From Oxyruncus cristatus (taxonomy: Eukaryota > Chordata > Aves > Passeriformes > Cotingidae): a stretch of 64,000 bases of DNA. The notes beneath the pieces are model-generated. The model had not been told where the DNA came from. It worked only from the letters and a program-made list of their open reading frames with translations, and did no database searches. Made by a program: the position numbers and the translations under genes. Shown here piece after piece: positions 1 through 11,085 of the stretch (within the stretch, counting starts at the first letter, position 1; each line of letters starts with the position of its first letter). The stretch lies in NCBI GenBank assembly GCA_013399855.1, contig VXAY01004090.1:376731-440730 (forward strand), given 5' to 3'.

Positions 1-3000
1 TCAAGTTATTGACAAGCTACAGAACAAATAACAAATTTATAAATAGAGACCCAGCATGGATACCCAGTATGGGCAAGTGATTTAGCTGCAGCTAGTCATA
101 AATAAGGGGTTTAATAACACAGTGACTTTGAAGTTACCCATATCTAAACATCAGTCAACTCAGTTGAGAAGGCAAGTGCATAAAATAATATCTGCAAGTA
201 AAGAAAACCTTATTAATGCAAAAAAATACAAAATTGAAAGCTATTGTATATTAAAAATAAACACCACCACCACCACAAAAAGAAAAAAAAAATATATATA
301 AATGGAGCCAAGCTTCAGCATTGTTCAGCAATTATCGAGTTAGAGCTTTTACACATCCTTGGATGCCAAAGGAACACAACCAGAAAAACACAAACCAAGA
401 TGTCCCTTATACTGTACCCCTTAAAAAGACTGCTGTTGACTTGAAGGAGAACTTAGTGCCGAATAGAATTACATGGGAATTGGCTCTGATACAAAATCAA
501 CCCACAGACACAAACTGCATTTGATCAGATAAATGCATACTCTAGGAGCTAAATCGAGTGAAGAAACAGACACATAAAACTCAATGTTTTGAACTCTTCT
601 AATGAAACATTAGAGTTGATCATACCTAATGACTTGCATTTTAAGTATAATCACTTAAACAACATCAGATTTGGCTCCTGGGAGTAAAGCAAGCCATACA
701 GATTAAGCTGTACCCAGTTACAAACAAAGAAAACAAACAAAATTCCAGAGAAGAGACTGAATTTTTATAGGCACATATAGAAAGGTCTTGCAGGCCCACG
801 TTTTTTCGACAAGCTGTTAGTGTGAAACAGATTAATGGTTTGTTAATTGCTCTAGGCAGAAGATTTTTAAGTAAAGGTTTTACTACTGGAACTTTTAACA
901 AGCTAGCACTTAAAGGCCAGAGAAGTAATTACAATGTTTATAATAGCTGGGTACAAGGAGAGCAGGCATTCCTGAAGCAAGCAGAAATAGGAGGATTAAT
1001 TTTGTGTGTTGCAATTTACTGTATTTGCAAAACAAGCCTCTAAGCATAAGAAATGCATGGAACAGAAATTAAGCGAAGAACTGGAGTCTTTGGGGACCAT
1101 GTCTAAGCAATGATCACACACTGAGCTGAATGAAGATTGTGCATGTGAGATCGGGGTGTGATGACCAAACTTGCACAGTAATTGCAAATGATTCTCATTC
1201 AATATGCCAAAAGTATCTGCACCATATGCCCTATAAGTAAATAGTCTTTTCATGCTATGATACAGAAATAAGCAGACCTTAGGTTATCAGATATATATGT
1301 AAGCGCAAGAAGCAGAGTGTTCTTTTCCTTCACCTCAATTTTCCACCTGGATAAAGGTCAAAAAACTGAAATAAGCAGCACTGAAGACCAAATTAATGAA
1401 AACAGAGGTTAAAACAAGGGTAAATTTATGTCTTTTAATGAGTGCCTGGAGCTGCACACAAGCCTGCGGCTTCAAGCAGTATTACTACTCTCATAGTTAC
1501 AGAGCAATTCAATTTTTGTTTCACCAGAAGGATAACCCCATCTAGGTACATCTATGTTCTCCATTGTTGTATTTTCTGAATATCTCACCGTTTTAGTTGT
1601 ATCTATCTACACAACACTTGAGCAAGAGACATCCTTTAGCTAGTCTAGTGACTGTTTAATGCAATGCAGAGAGTCCTGGGAGGGAAGAAAAATTTTTCCT
1701 GAGCTAGTGGCCATTTGCTAAGCTGAGGAGCCAGGCTCAAACCCACCCACCCCCTCTTAGCCTCCAGAAACCTACTAACAGCTACACAGAGAGCAGAGAT
1801 GAAGAACACCTTTTCCCAGACTTATTTGGAACTTGGAAGGGAAAGAGCACTCTTCAAAGTTGTGGAAGATCTGAATTTAAAACACTTTCACCTCAATCTC
1901 AATCTAACATTTTCCAGGATTGAAAAGAAATCAGTCTTCTCTGTTCAACAGGGACAATTTAAGAGCCCTAATTTTGAGAAAAATGCTTTCAAGCTGTGAA
2001 TGCTGGTCTTATAAATCTTGGCCCAAAGAAGTAATGAAGCTCTTTGGCAGACGCCAAATTACAAACAAACCCTGTCTTCATGGTTTCCAGCAGCAGATTG
2101 GGCACATCCCCAGTCAGCATGCTCACTGCGGTGAACACCATGCTGAATGTTTATAAAATAAGGTAATGCTGAGTTTCCCAGCACTAAGCACTTTCTGTGC
2201 TCGTAGTCCAAACAAACTAAGATTAGACTCGCAAAACAGCTAAAGCACCCATTATACGGGTGCTTGATGATGGCTTACTCTTCCCTGAGCATCTGATCCT
2301 GGCCCCCGCTGGAAGACAGATATGAGGTTACACGGAGAAGGTAACTGTTGCTTGGTTTAAGCCAATGCAGATGCTTTACTACTGCAACTTGAAATGACTC
2401 AGCTTAAAAGTTGTTGAGATCCTCAGAAACTCTGTAGGCATGCTATCTTTTAGTGTCACCTCTGTACAACCAGGTTCTCAAACCCGGCATTTGTTCCCAA
2501 AATGAGCTTGTCTGGACCATATTGATCAGCCCAATGTCCAAGCACTGCCAGCATCCACAAACTACATGCTCCTGGCATGCCTTCGCAATGTGCTCAGTTA
2601 AGTGGTCTCCAGATACACTTCCTCCTATGTGTCACCAACCCTCCTACTGAACATCGCGTCCCACATCCCCTAAATTCAGTTTAAGAGGAATCCCGTGACA
2701 GTGCTTTACATAGCTGGCATTTGAAGTCGAGTTCCTAATCTTTTCTGTTAATCTTCCCCTTCCAGATTTGAATATATGTGATAGTGACAACGGGGAGGTG
2801 CAGAAGAGTGGAGAGAAAACAGGAAAAAGGGTTTTGCATCTGTGAGTTTTCAACACTGATGTTTGGGTGCTTCCTGGGGATGGAGGATTCTACCCTTAGG
2901 TATGCTGAAGAAGACAAAACATGTTAGAGTTTAATACTCATCAGAGCAGTAATAATTATAAACTCTAGGTTATAGAGTCATGCACTCTGAACTCTGTTCC

Positions 3001-3897
3001 AATAAATATTTAATTATTCCCTATAAACGGACAACATCCAAACAAGAAAAAGCTAAATAATACCTGCAGCATAATTAATTTTTCACTCTTATGGGAAAGA
3101 AGAGAAGCACTGGCAGCTCTCTTCTGGTCAAGAAGGGAGCTGAATATGGTTTACCACATCCTCAGAAAACATCCTAACCAAATAGCTTCTTCATAAGGAA
3201 AATTGTGTCAGCAGTGCCTTTACACACATTGCAAGAGATATCTACCTATAGTCTTATTTACAGAATAGTTTACAGGATTATGACTCTGAACCTTAATCAG
3301 GATAAGGTATCAATATCTTAATGAGGCACATTTTAAGGAAATGGCATCTTGTCCCATTTTTCCCATTTTTGGAAATCATTACTTTTTAGTTTATAGGTGT
3401 ATTTTGCATTTTTTGGACCTTAATTCTGAACAATAGTTTCTCCCCGTGCAGTGCACCACAGGACATGATCCTTAACTGATACCTGCACATTGTGAGATAC
3501 CTCAGACCCTGTAACTCCCAGTTCCCTTTTGTGACTCTATTCTTAAGTCCTCTTCTCAAACCTCACATACAGTCCTTCAAGAAGTACACAGAACAGTAAA
3601 GAATTAAAACCTGCAGTTCCCAAATCCTGAGTTAGTATTTTCATTAATAAACAAATCTTCCAGAGCAGTTTCCATAATTTTTTTTATATACTTGGAGACA
3701 TAGAGATAGACATATAGTGACTGTGCTGTCAAGACTAATTGCCTTCCACAGTGCCTCAAGGATTTTTGTTTTGGAAACTGAAATCTTTCAGGCCTACAAG
3801 TATAGCTCCTTTGAGAAGAGTCTAAGACAACTAAATACTTTCTATCCCAAAAGACGAGATTTTTCATTACAACCCAGCATTTTTTGTTACAAGAGCA
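1..3897. other. Non-coding, no recognised genes
   Basis: AT-rich single-copy-looking DNA. It holds a short (CAC)n and A-rich stretch at 261-300 and a strong 8-bp-stem hairpin at 2243-2265. The several 60-85 codon open frames overlap on both strands, have no recognisable domain and lack convincing splice sites. If the minus-strand gene is real, this is beyond its 3' end. Confidence 0.5.
2243..2265. other. Perfect 8-bp inverted repeat, 7-nt loop
   Basis: AAGCACCC and GGGTGCTT are separated by seven bases. The pairing is perfect and GC-rich within AT-rich flanks. No function is assigned. Confidence 0.6.
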
Positions 3898-4402
3898 TGT
3901 AATGCACTGAGCTCTGGGGTCCTCAACATGAGAAGGATGTGGATCTGTTGGAGCAAGACCAAAAGAGGCCACAAAGATGCTCAGAAAGATGGAGCACCAC
4001 TCCTATTGAAGGCATGTTGAGAGACTCGGGCTTGTTCAGCCTGGAAATGAGACGGCAACAGGGAGCCTTCATTCGGTACCTAAATGGTGCTCAAAGAAAG
4101 CTGAACAGGGACTAGTTAGAGGGACACGTAGTGATAGGACAAGGGATGATGGCTTTAAATTCACAGAGGGCAGGTTTAGATTAGATATTCCTCATAACGA
4201 GGATGGTGGGACACTGGAACAGGTTGTCCAGAGAAGTTGTGGATGTCCCATCCCTGGAAGTGTTCAAGGCCTGATTGGAGGTGGCTTTGAGCAACCTGGT
4301 CTGTGAAAGGTGTCCCTGCTCATGGCAGGATGTCTGGAACTAGATGATCTTTAAGGTTTCTTCCAACCCAAGCCATTCTATGATTCTATGTGATTCTGTG
4401 AT
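3898..4402 (+). mobile_element. CR1 LINE, 3' fragment
   Basis: The stretch matches the CR1 3' region in sense orientation. It includes GAACAGGTTGTCCAGAGAAG, CCATCCCTGGAAGTGTTCAA and a 3' end of CCATTCTATGATTCTATG. It is 5'-truncated, as most avian CR1 copies are, and the encoded C-terminal part of ORF2 is broken by frameshifts. It is moderately diverged. Confidence 0.9.
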
Positions 4403-4486
4403 ACGTTTAAGTGCTTTTTGGAACTAAATAAACTGTGCTCCATGTCTACTGCTAATTGAACAAAATCTAATGGGTTGTAATTTCAC

Positions 4487-4655
4487 TTAGAGAAACTACA
4501 GGTTGTCATCAGGAAAGACTTTCTACCAGTGAGGAAATAAGTTACCTGGAGAAGTTGTTGACTCTCTGTTGTGGGAGGTTTTATAGAACAGACTAGACAA
4601 ATGCGTCAGGAACAGTTCAAATGCAATTGACCTGCCTTAGGGCAAGAAAATGGAC
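4487..4655 (+). mobile_element. Older, eroded CR1-like fragment
   Basis: A weaker CR1-like block follows the clear copy. Recognisable pieces are CATCAGGAAAGACTTTCTAC, GGAGAAGTTGTTGACTCTC and a line resembling the older CR1 end (GACTAGACAAATG, then GACCTGCCTTAGG). It belongs to a more diverged lineage than its neighbour. Orientation appears to be plus. Confidence 0.5.
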
Positions 4656-5280
4656 AACAGGGGTAGTTTAGAACTTCTTCAGAGTTATATTCTAGAGTTC
4701 CTACATCATGACAAACTTGTTGGACTTTTTCATTTAGTGGCTCATACGTCACATTCCCTGCTTCCTGTATGAATATATGAAACAAAAAAGAGTCTTTTCC
4801 AAATAGAATCGAGTAAACACTTCTAGTGAATACTGAACATGGCCAAAAAACTCTTTTATTGATTCTGAAACCATCCACAAAATTAAGTTGATTTTGACAA
4901 GTTGCATTTACAGGAGGAAAAACTACATAGACAAATTCACACAAAAACCCCATTCATATATGTCCTCCTTTCTTCCTTTTCACTAACACCCACTCACTTA
5001 AATTATTTTAGTCATGATATTTACAGCTCCACCAGATACATTCCCACATATATTTAGTTTCTGTACAGAGTGAAATGCAATAATAATGTGATCATAAGTA
5101 ACACTGCATTTTGCATCTGCAAACATTGGTGTCACTGGTTATTTGAATGAGCTACAGTGGAGCAAAAAGCAAGGATGTGGTGTTTAAATGTGGAGGCCAT
5201 ACCTAAACATTTATTGATTTCATGTGGTTCAGGAGCTCCTTAAGGGTCTAAACCTAAACAGCACAGAAGCATGCGAGTGA

Positions 5281-5347
5281 AAAAAAACCTGAAAAAAACT
5301 GTGGAGGAAAAAAAAAAAAGGCAGAAACTATCATTAAAAAAAACCCA
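5281..5347. repeat. A-rich low-complexity stretch
   Basis: Four runs of seven to twelve A are separated by short mixed segments. It may be a decayed retroposon tail, but no body was recognised upstream. Confidence 0.7.
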
Positions 5348-5947
5348 ACACATTTTGTTAGTTCCATTGTTTGCAGCCATGAGGTCCTATGTGGAGTAAT
5401 TCATGTTATAACTTTGGATGCAACTGGTTCCAACACATATTGTGAGCTCTTATATTCCACTGACTTTTCACTTGCTTTTGCAAAGACGACTCAAAATTAC
5501 AGTCTCTGAGTTTCAGAGATGTCTCTCTTCTAAGGCTGAGAATGATGGGAGATTATAGGATGAGCCATGACCCTTTCTTCTCTATTAAGTGATGAAGATC
5601 CAGTCCCAGTATGTCGTGAGATCTAGCATCAGTTTTCTACAAACAACAATGGTTGTCACAGATGCAAGGTGGCAGATTTGTACAGTATTGCAAACAACAA
5701 CCTAACACTTTTTCTGTTATCTAAAAATCTACACTTTCAGAAAAGCAGATACATCCATACAAAGGCGGAGTCACAGGACACATGACCTGGGCAGTAAAAG
5801 CTGCTTTCCTTTTTATCAACAATTGAAATTGGAATATACATACAAAAAAAGAAAAAGAAAAATAACATACAGACAGCCACTGAAGGTTTCAAGTGCAAGG
5901 CATGAAAGGGGGATGGCCACTGGACTGCTTGATTATCCTTGGGCTTT

Positions 5948-6466
5948 TACTGCAGAGCACTGCATCCAGCTCTGGGATCCTCAGCACAGAAACAATACTG
6001 ACCTGTTGGAGCACGTGCAGAGGAGGTCAAGAAGATCCTGGAGCACCTGTCCTATGAGAAAAGGCTAGGAGAACTGGGATTGTTCAGCATGGAGAAGACA
6101 AGGCTTGGAGGTGACCTAACTGTAGCTTTTCAGTACCTGAGGGAGCATACAAGAAAGCTGGAGACTTTTGACAAGGACATATAGTGATAGGACAAGGGGG
6201 GATAGCTTTAGACTAAAAGAGGATAGGTTTAGATTAGATATAAGGAAGAAAATCTTCACAGTGAGTGTGAAGAGGCACTGGAAGAGGTTGTCCAGAGAAG
6301 TTGTGGATACCCCATCCCTGGAAGTGTTCAAGGTCAGGTTGGAATAGGGCTCTGAGCAACTTGGTCGAGAGAAAGGTGAACCTGCTTCTGGCAGAGAAAG
6401 TGGAACTGGATGATCTTTAAGGTCCCTTTCAACATAAGCCATTCATTGATTCACGATTCTATGAAA
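5948..6466 (+). mobile_element. CR1 LINE, 3' fragment
   Basis: A sense CR1 copy starts within the region coding the ORF2 C-terminus (CATCCAGCTCTGGGATCCTC) and runs to the 3' end near GATTCACGATTCTATG. The blocks GATAGGACAAGGGGGGATAG and GTTGTGGATACCCCATCC are typical. It is 5'-truncated and frameshifted. Confidence 0.9.
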
Positions 6467-7391
6467 GAGGGGAGGCTTTTTCTTTCCAAATATGGGACAT
6501 ATAATTGAGGATGGAAAAGAAAAGTATAAAACCACCATTTCCCATAAGAAATGGACCATAAATAAGAATTTATGTGATGTATTAGATTATCCTGTTACAT
6601 TTTCATAAGGTAATTTCTCATAGAGAGCAAAGGACTGTATTGGATTTGTACAGCAGCTGGTACATTCAGCGTGTGCTAATCAGTTCTGACTCGGAACTGC
6701 TGATAGTATGTTGTGCTGTCAAAAAGAAAGTAACAAAAGCCTACACTTTCAGTCTGGTTTGCCTGCAGTTGGACCCTTAAAACATACATGATTTTTAAAG
6801 AGACTAAATATTTTGTTGTCCCATTACACTGATGAAATTTGTGGATAGACAACAAGTTTGAAAATGAGGGTACCCTGGACTCTGACTGCCAGCACCCTGG
6901 CTTGAAATGGTTATGCCAGTTTCTATGCTACAGTTTTCTGTTGTTTTCCTTTAAATCAGAACATCATTTTCATAAAATGAGGAAAGTTTGGGGTTAGCCC
7001 TGTATATGTTATTATTGTCAGCACAGTATTTAGAGTTCAAATTCCTTCAGACAAGACCAGCAGCACACCTCTTACATAGCAATGAGTTTAAGGAAGATGG
7101 GGTTGAGGGTCAAACACTGTGACAAGGCTAGAATACAGAGTCTGTTCACTGTCTTTGTCAGATGCTTTGAGACTTAACAGGCTGGAATACACTGTCACCA
7201 TTTTAAAGCATACAGATTTGTGCTAAAAAAAAAAAAAAAAAAGATAGATATTAGCTGGCTGTGCCTTCAAACTGTGACTCAAATGTTAAATCATTCACGG
7301 GATATATCCTACATTAATGTTAAGACTCATTTGTTCTGATTTCACTCAAACCAGAATGCTTGTTCTCATTAATTCTGCAAGTGCTCTTTTG
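6467..7391. other. Non-coding, beyond the 3' end of the minus-strand gene
   Basis: No gene or dispersed repeat was recognised. It holds a poly-A run of 18 at 7225-7242. This stretch probably includes the 3' untranslated region of the minus-strand gene, but I found no obvious AATAAA on that strand close to the stop codon. Confidence 0.4.
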
Positions 7392-7514
7392 CTAATTAAT
7401 TTTCACAATAAATTTCTCCATTTCTTCAGAGAGTTTTGTTCTAGCTGCCTGCAATTCTGATTTATCTTCATAAAGAATCACATCTAAAATGTGATGCAGA
7501 ACTACAATTTCTTT
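7392..7514 (-). CDS. Terminal coding exon, C-terminal coiled-coil-like tail
   Basis: On the minus strand an acceptor reading ACCCAG at 7515-7520 opens 40 sense codons and a TAG stop at 7392-7394. The translated segment begins KEIVVLHHILDVILYEDK and ends MEKFIVKIN. It is rich in Leu, Ile, Glu and Lys with helix-forming spacing, as expected of a coiled-coil or helical-bundle tail. The exon starts in phase 0, which matches the phase-0 end of the 143-bp exon 867 bp upstream. It has no in-frame ATG near its start, which fits an internal-to-terminal exon. The upstream pyrimidine tract (TTTCCTCCTTTT) lies about 20 bases from the AG and is modest. The protein is not recognised. A chance open frame is possible but less likely, given the matching neighbour. 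Confidence 0.6.
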   Translation of the reverse strand, partial: KEIVVLHHILDVILYEDKSELQAARTKLSEEMEKFIVKIN

Positions 7515-8381
7515 CTGGGTTTTACATTTTTTAAAAGGAGGAAAGCTCTTAAAAATAGTCATGCCTATGGGAAGTTCTTTCCAGCACTTTTAAAACTTGA
7601 AATGCCTTTCTTACCATAACAACAATGGAAATTTTTATACATTGCCCTCATCTTTCGATTTTGGTCAGGAGATTTGCAGTTTGCAGTCCATGCCCACTCT
7701 ATTTCTGTCTCACTGTTTAAGAACAGAGCAATTCATTGCTCAGTTCTGTGGGGTTTGTTTTGCCTTTGAAGTACAAATGTGGGGGAAGGCAATCAGTTTA
7801 GATTGCTAATTTAGCTAATCATAATCTGGAGGCAGGCAGAAGCAGATTAGAGCCAGTGGTGACAGAGAAAGGTTTTGAATCCCTCCACTGGCTACAGGAG
7901 AGCAGGAAAGGTGTATAATGGTCTGCTATGAATCTGTTCCTCTTACAGAGACTATTCCAGTTATTTTCATTTCCGGACTATGGAAAAGTTCAGTCCAATG
8001 TCAGTCCTGGAAATATGAAAAGTCCTATGAAAATTTTTACACAGGATGTAATCACTGCAGTATTAATAATCTCAGTGGTTATGGACAAGTAGATAAGATT
8101 TATTCTCTTTTGGGGGTACTCACAGACACCAACTACCAGAAAAAGTACACCAAGGATGAGAAAATGGAAGGTTTTTACCTTCCCTTTGACAGACAGCAAT
8201 TGAAAGGATAAAGAAGTTAACATCATCAAGGTTGGAGGGATAACACTATATACCCTTCACATCCTAATCTAATTCCTTAATTAACCCATCCTTTCAATTT
8301 TATACAACATTTCATGACTTTTCTCAGGTTTGAGACATCTCAATAATTATACATATTTTAATTCTTAATCTGTTAAATTAC
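7515..8381 (-). other. Short intron between the last two exons
   Basis: This 867-bp stretch begins with a GTAATT donor and ends with CCCAG on the minus strand. It contains a plus-strand open frame (7918-8211) that I regard as chance: it resembles no known family and lies inside the intron of the opposite-strand gene. No repeat was recognised in it. Confidence 0.5.
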
Positions 8382-8524
8382 CTCTTGTTTCTTCTGCAGA
8401 TTTTCATGGTCTGTAGCAGATGTTGTCTTCTCCCATTTCTCTGCAACTTGATTTGCTTCTTCTATTTTTTGCTCATAGCTTTTCTGGGAATTTAGCAGTG
8501 TCACTTCATAAAACTCTTGAATAT
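8382..8524 (-). CDS. Internal coding exon, 143 bp, coiled-coil
   Basis: This is the strongest single exon in the window. On the minus strand a pyrimidine-rich acceptor (TTGTTCTTCTTTACAAACAG) sits just before position 8524, and a donor reading GAG/GTAATT follows position 8382. The 143 bp hold two bases that complete a split codon and then 47 sense codons. The peptide includes IQEFYEVTLLNSQKSYEQ and a following stretch of Glu, Ala, Gln and Lys ending in a conserved-looking KWEK. The pattern is strongly helical and suggests a coiled coil. It enters in phase 1 and leaves in phase 0, so it splices in frame to the terminal exon. Joined to the 41-bp exon upstream, the split codon reads AAT (Asn). 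The family is unknown to me. Confidence 0.75.
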
Positions 8525-9593
8525 CTGTTTGTAAAGAAGAACAAGTAAAAGACATTATTTGCCCTATTGGCTTTGAGTCCCTGGTGTTTTCCTTTGGCCA
8601 ATATGTGCTTACACATTATTATCATAACGATAAACGTTTACTCCATTTTAGTAGAAAGCATCAATATGCAACTTTTTTTCTAAAATTTCAATTATATTAT
8701 TGAGGCATATTGTCATTTTAAAGAGGTCTTTAGAAATAATTTCAAAAATGTAAAGGAATAGCATTATAAGAAGACATGCAAAGAACATGTTACATGCACA
8801 CCTGAACAATATAGGCAGAACAGACCCTTATACAGAGAGAAGTAAGTTACATACTGTTTTAACCAGTAAAATAGAAATTTGCAGATGTAAAACACCCTAA
8901 GAGAAACTTGTTGACACCCATCCAAGGCACCTAAATCACTATCAACCTTATCTGCAGGTGCATTCGGGAGTATTTCAAGTGGGGCGCACAACTTGAAGAA
9001 AGACTTTGTGGGTTCATCACTTCAACCTTTTGCCATTCAGAAGTGGCTGGTTAATGTTTGGTTTCAACCAAGAGTAAGTAACAAGCCAGGTCTTAATATC
9101 ATGTTCAGATTTTTCTATCACACTTATTTCCATGGGGTATGATCAGATATACAAGATCTAGCAGTGAAAACAGTTTTACTGAAATCTGGGCACATAATGA
9201 CCTAAGGAGAGGGGAAAAAAGTGTTCCCCTTCCTTGGACAAGAAGTTTTTAGTCCGATAGTCACATGCAAGAGGTGACATATTGTCTAACAGAGATTATT
9301 GACTTACCAAAGAAGAAATAAACTTCACGTCATTTTAATTAATAATAATGGACAGCCTTTCTCCTGGTTATGAAAGAAAGAGAGTGAATCTACCTGGATA
9401 CGCCTTGGCACCTCAAAGGAGAGATTTTTTTTTTTATAGGGTCTGTGCTTGTCCTCACATTAAGTCCCTGGCCACATCTCTAGAATCTCTTCCCTCTCTT
9501 TAGTGACAACTGAAGTTGAACTTTTCTTCTAACCCCTTTTACAACTTTCCAACTCATTATGTATTCTATTTGTCATGTACAATGGGAAAAAAA
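8525..9593. other. Intronic, no recognised feature
   Basis: The start of the long proposed intron. No repeat or exon could be supported. A GTAAGT-type minus-strand donor near 9313 is preceded by sequence closed in all three frames. Confidence 0.4.
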
Positions 9594-9897
9594 GAATCAT
9601 AGAATCAGTAAGGTTTGAAAAGCCCTCAAAGATCATGAAGTCCAATCTTCAATGGAATACCACCACACCCACTAAACCATACCATGAAGTGCCACGTCTA
9701 CTCATTTTTTGAACACTTCCACAGATGGTGACTCTACCACTTCCCTGGGGAGTCTGTTCCAATGCTTGCCAACCCTTTCAGTGAAGAAAATTTTCCTAAT
9801 ATCCAACCTGGAACTCCCCTGGTGCAACTTGAGGCCATTTCTCCTTTGCCTGTTGCTAGTCGCCCAGGAGAAAAGGCCAATCCCCACCTTGCCACAC
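9594..9897 (-). mobile_element. CR1 LINE, 3' fragment (antisense)
   Basis: An antisense CR1 copy with its 3' end at the left (GAATCATAGAATCAGTAAGG) and its truncated 5' edge at the right. CCACTTCCCTGGGGAGTCTG and TTTCAGTGAAGAAAATTTTC mark the C-terminal ORF2 region. It belongs to the subfamily with a ...CTAAACCATRYCCCTAAG-like 3' block. Confidence 0.9.
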
Positions 9898-10918
9898 TAA
9901 CTTCTATTTCACAGATACACTTCTAAGAATTTATATTTCATATTATTAAGCACATTTCATTCCACCATTAAAACCAAAGCCTACTTTTAAAACTAAAAGA
10001 TCCAGGATAGTTGCAATGAGAATGGAAGTTTCTGCATTCTTGATGTGGGGAATTTTTTGCAGTTGTTTTGAATGCTCATAGTGCAATTGCAAACAGTCGT
10101 AATATGGGGTTTGATGCCAGGTCAACTTGTATTGCAACTGCAAGTAAAACATATTAGGCTACTATGTAATTATCTCTAGATAAATACTTCGCAGAAGTAA
10201 GCTAGAAATTGCCCTCTGGCAGTGGCATTCAGCTGGCATCGCTGTCGTTATCAGAGTATTAATTGGGTTGACAGTAGTCAGTCAAGGAACAGCAGAACAG
10301 CGCTTTCACCCTAGCTTTAAAGCCTTCCTTGCCCTAGTGTTTTCATTAAAAATTATGTGTGAGCCACATTTGCAAGTGTATGCAGATGTGCTAAATAAAT
10401 ATTAAACCCTCACTCTCTTTGTAGAGGCCCTTATCTATTCTGAGGAGGCCAATGGTTGCTTTCACTGGAATAATGATCACCGGTGTGCAGAGAAGAGCAT
10501 TTCAGTGTACTTATTCGGTCACAGAAGAAAGCACAAAGGATTCTATCGGTTGGTTGCTTTGTTATTCCATAAGCCAAAATTGCCATTTCTGTGGAACGAG
10601 GGCAGCCAGAAACTTGCAGTCAATCAAGGTTAGCAGAAAATAGGATTTGTAATTTGCTCTGAGTAAAACCTGCTCTATCAAGTAATCTCTGCTACGTGAG
10701 AGATGCAATCATACTAGGAAGGGAGAAGGGTTGAATACTACTGAGGATGGAAAAAGAGGTGTAAAGGAGGTGATGGGAGCAAGCAGCTACAGAATCGAGC
10801 TCGGAACCAAGGTCATAAAAAGTAATTAGGAGGACATGGTAATTGTGAAGTAAAATGCCAGGCTGTCTCCCAGTGGGGTTTTACAGGAAAATAATTCAAC
10901 AATAAGACTAAAATCTTA
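9898..10918. other. Intronic, no recognised feature
   Basis: AT-rich DNA without a repeat I can name. A minus-strand open frame at 9946-10152 starts near a plausible acceptor (TTTTACTTGCAG), but has a poor donor and no family resemblance. Confidence 0.35.
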
Positions 10919-11085
10919 TCATAGAAAACATAGAAATAATATAAAGACTTGGGTTGGAAGGGACCTTAAAGATCATATAGTTCCAAACACCCTGCCATGG
11001 GCAGAGACACCTTCTACTAGACCAGGTTGCGTCAAACCCCATCCAAACTGGCCTTGAACACTTGCAGGGATGGAGCACTTCTTAC
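10919..11085 (-). mobile_element. CR1 LINE, short 3' fragment (antisense)
   Basis: The stretch contains GGGTTGGAAGGGACCTTAAA followed by CCTGCCATGGGCAGAGACAC and CTAGACCAGGTTGCG, the classic antisense CR1 3' end. Only about 165 bp remains before the match is lost. Confidence 0.88.

Noticed and set aside
2279..2308. 30-bp minus-strand segment with good splice-like edges
   Set aside because: It lies past the stop codon of the proposed gene and is too short to support alone.
7918..8211. 97-codon plus-strand frame
   Set aside because: It sits in the intron between the two best minus-strand exons and resembles no known protein.
9022..9054. Plus-strand exon-like segment (good acceptor, GTAAGT donor)
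   Set aside because: Only 33 bp, open in two frames, and no partner exon with a matching phase was found on that strand.
9314..9370. Minus-strand segment between an acceptor and GTAAGT donor
   Set aside because: All three frames are closed by stops, so it is not a coding exon.
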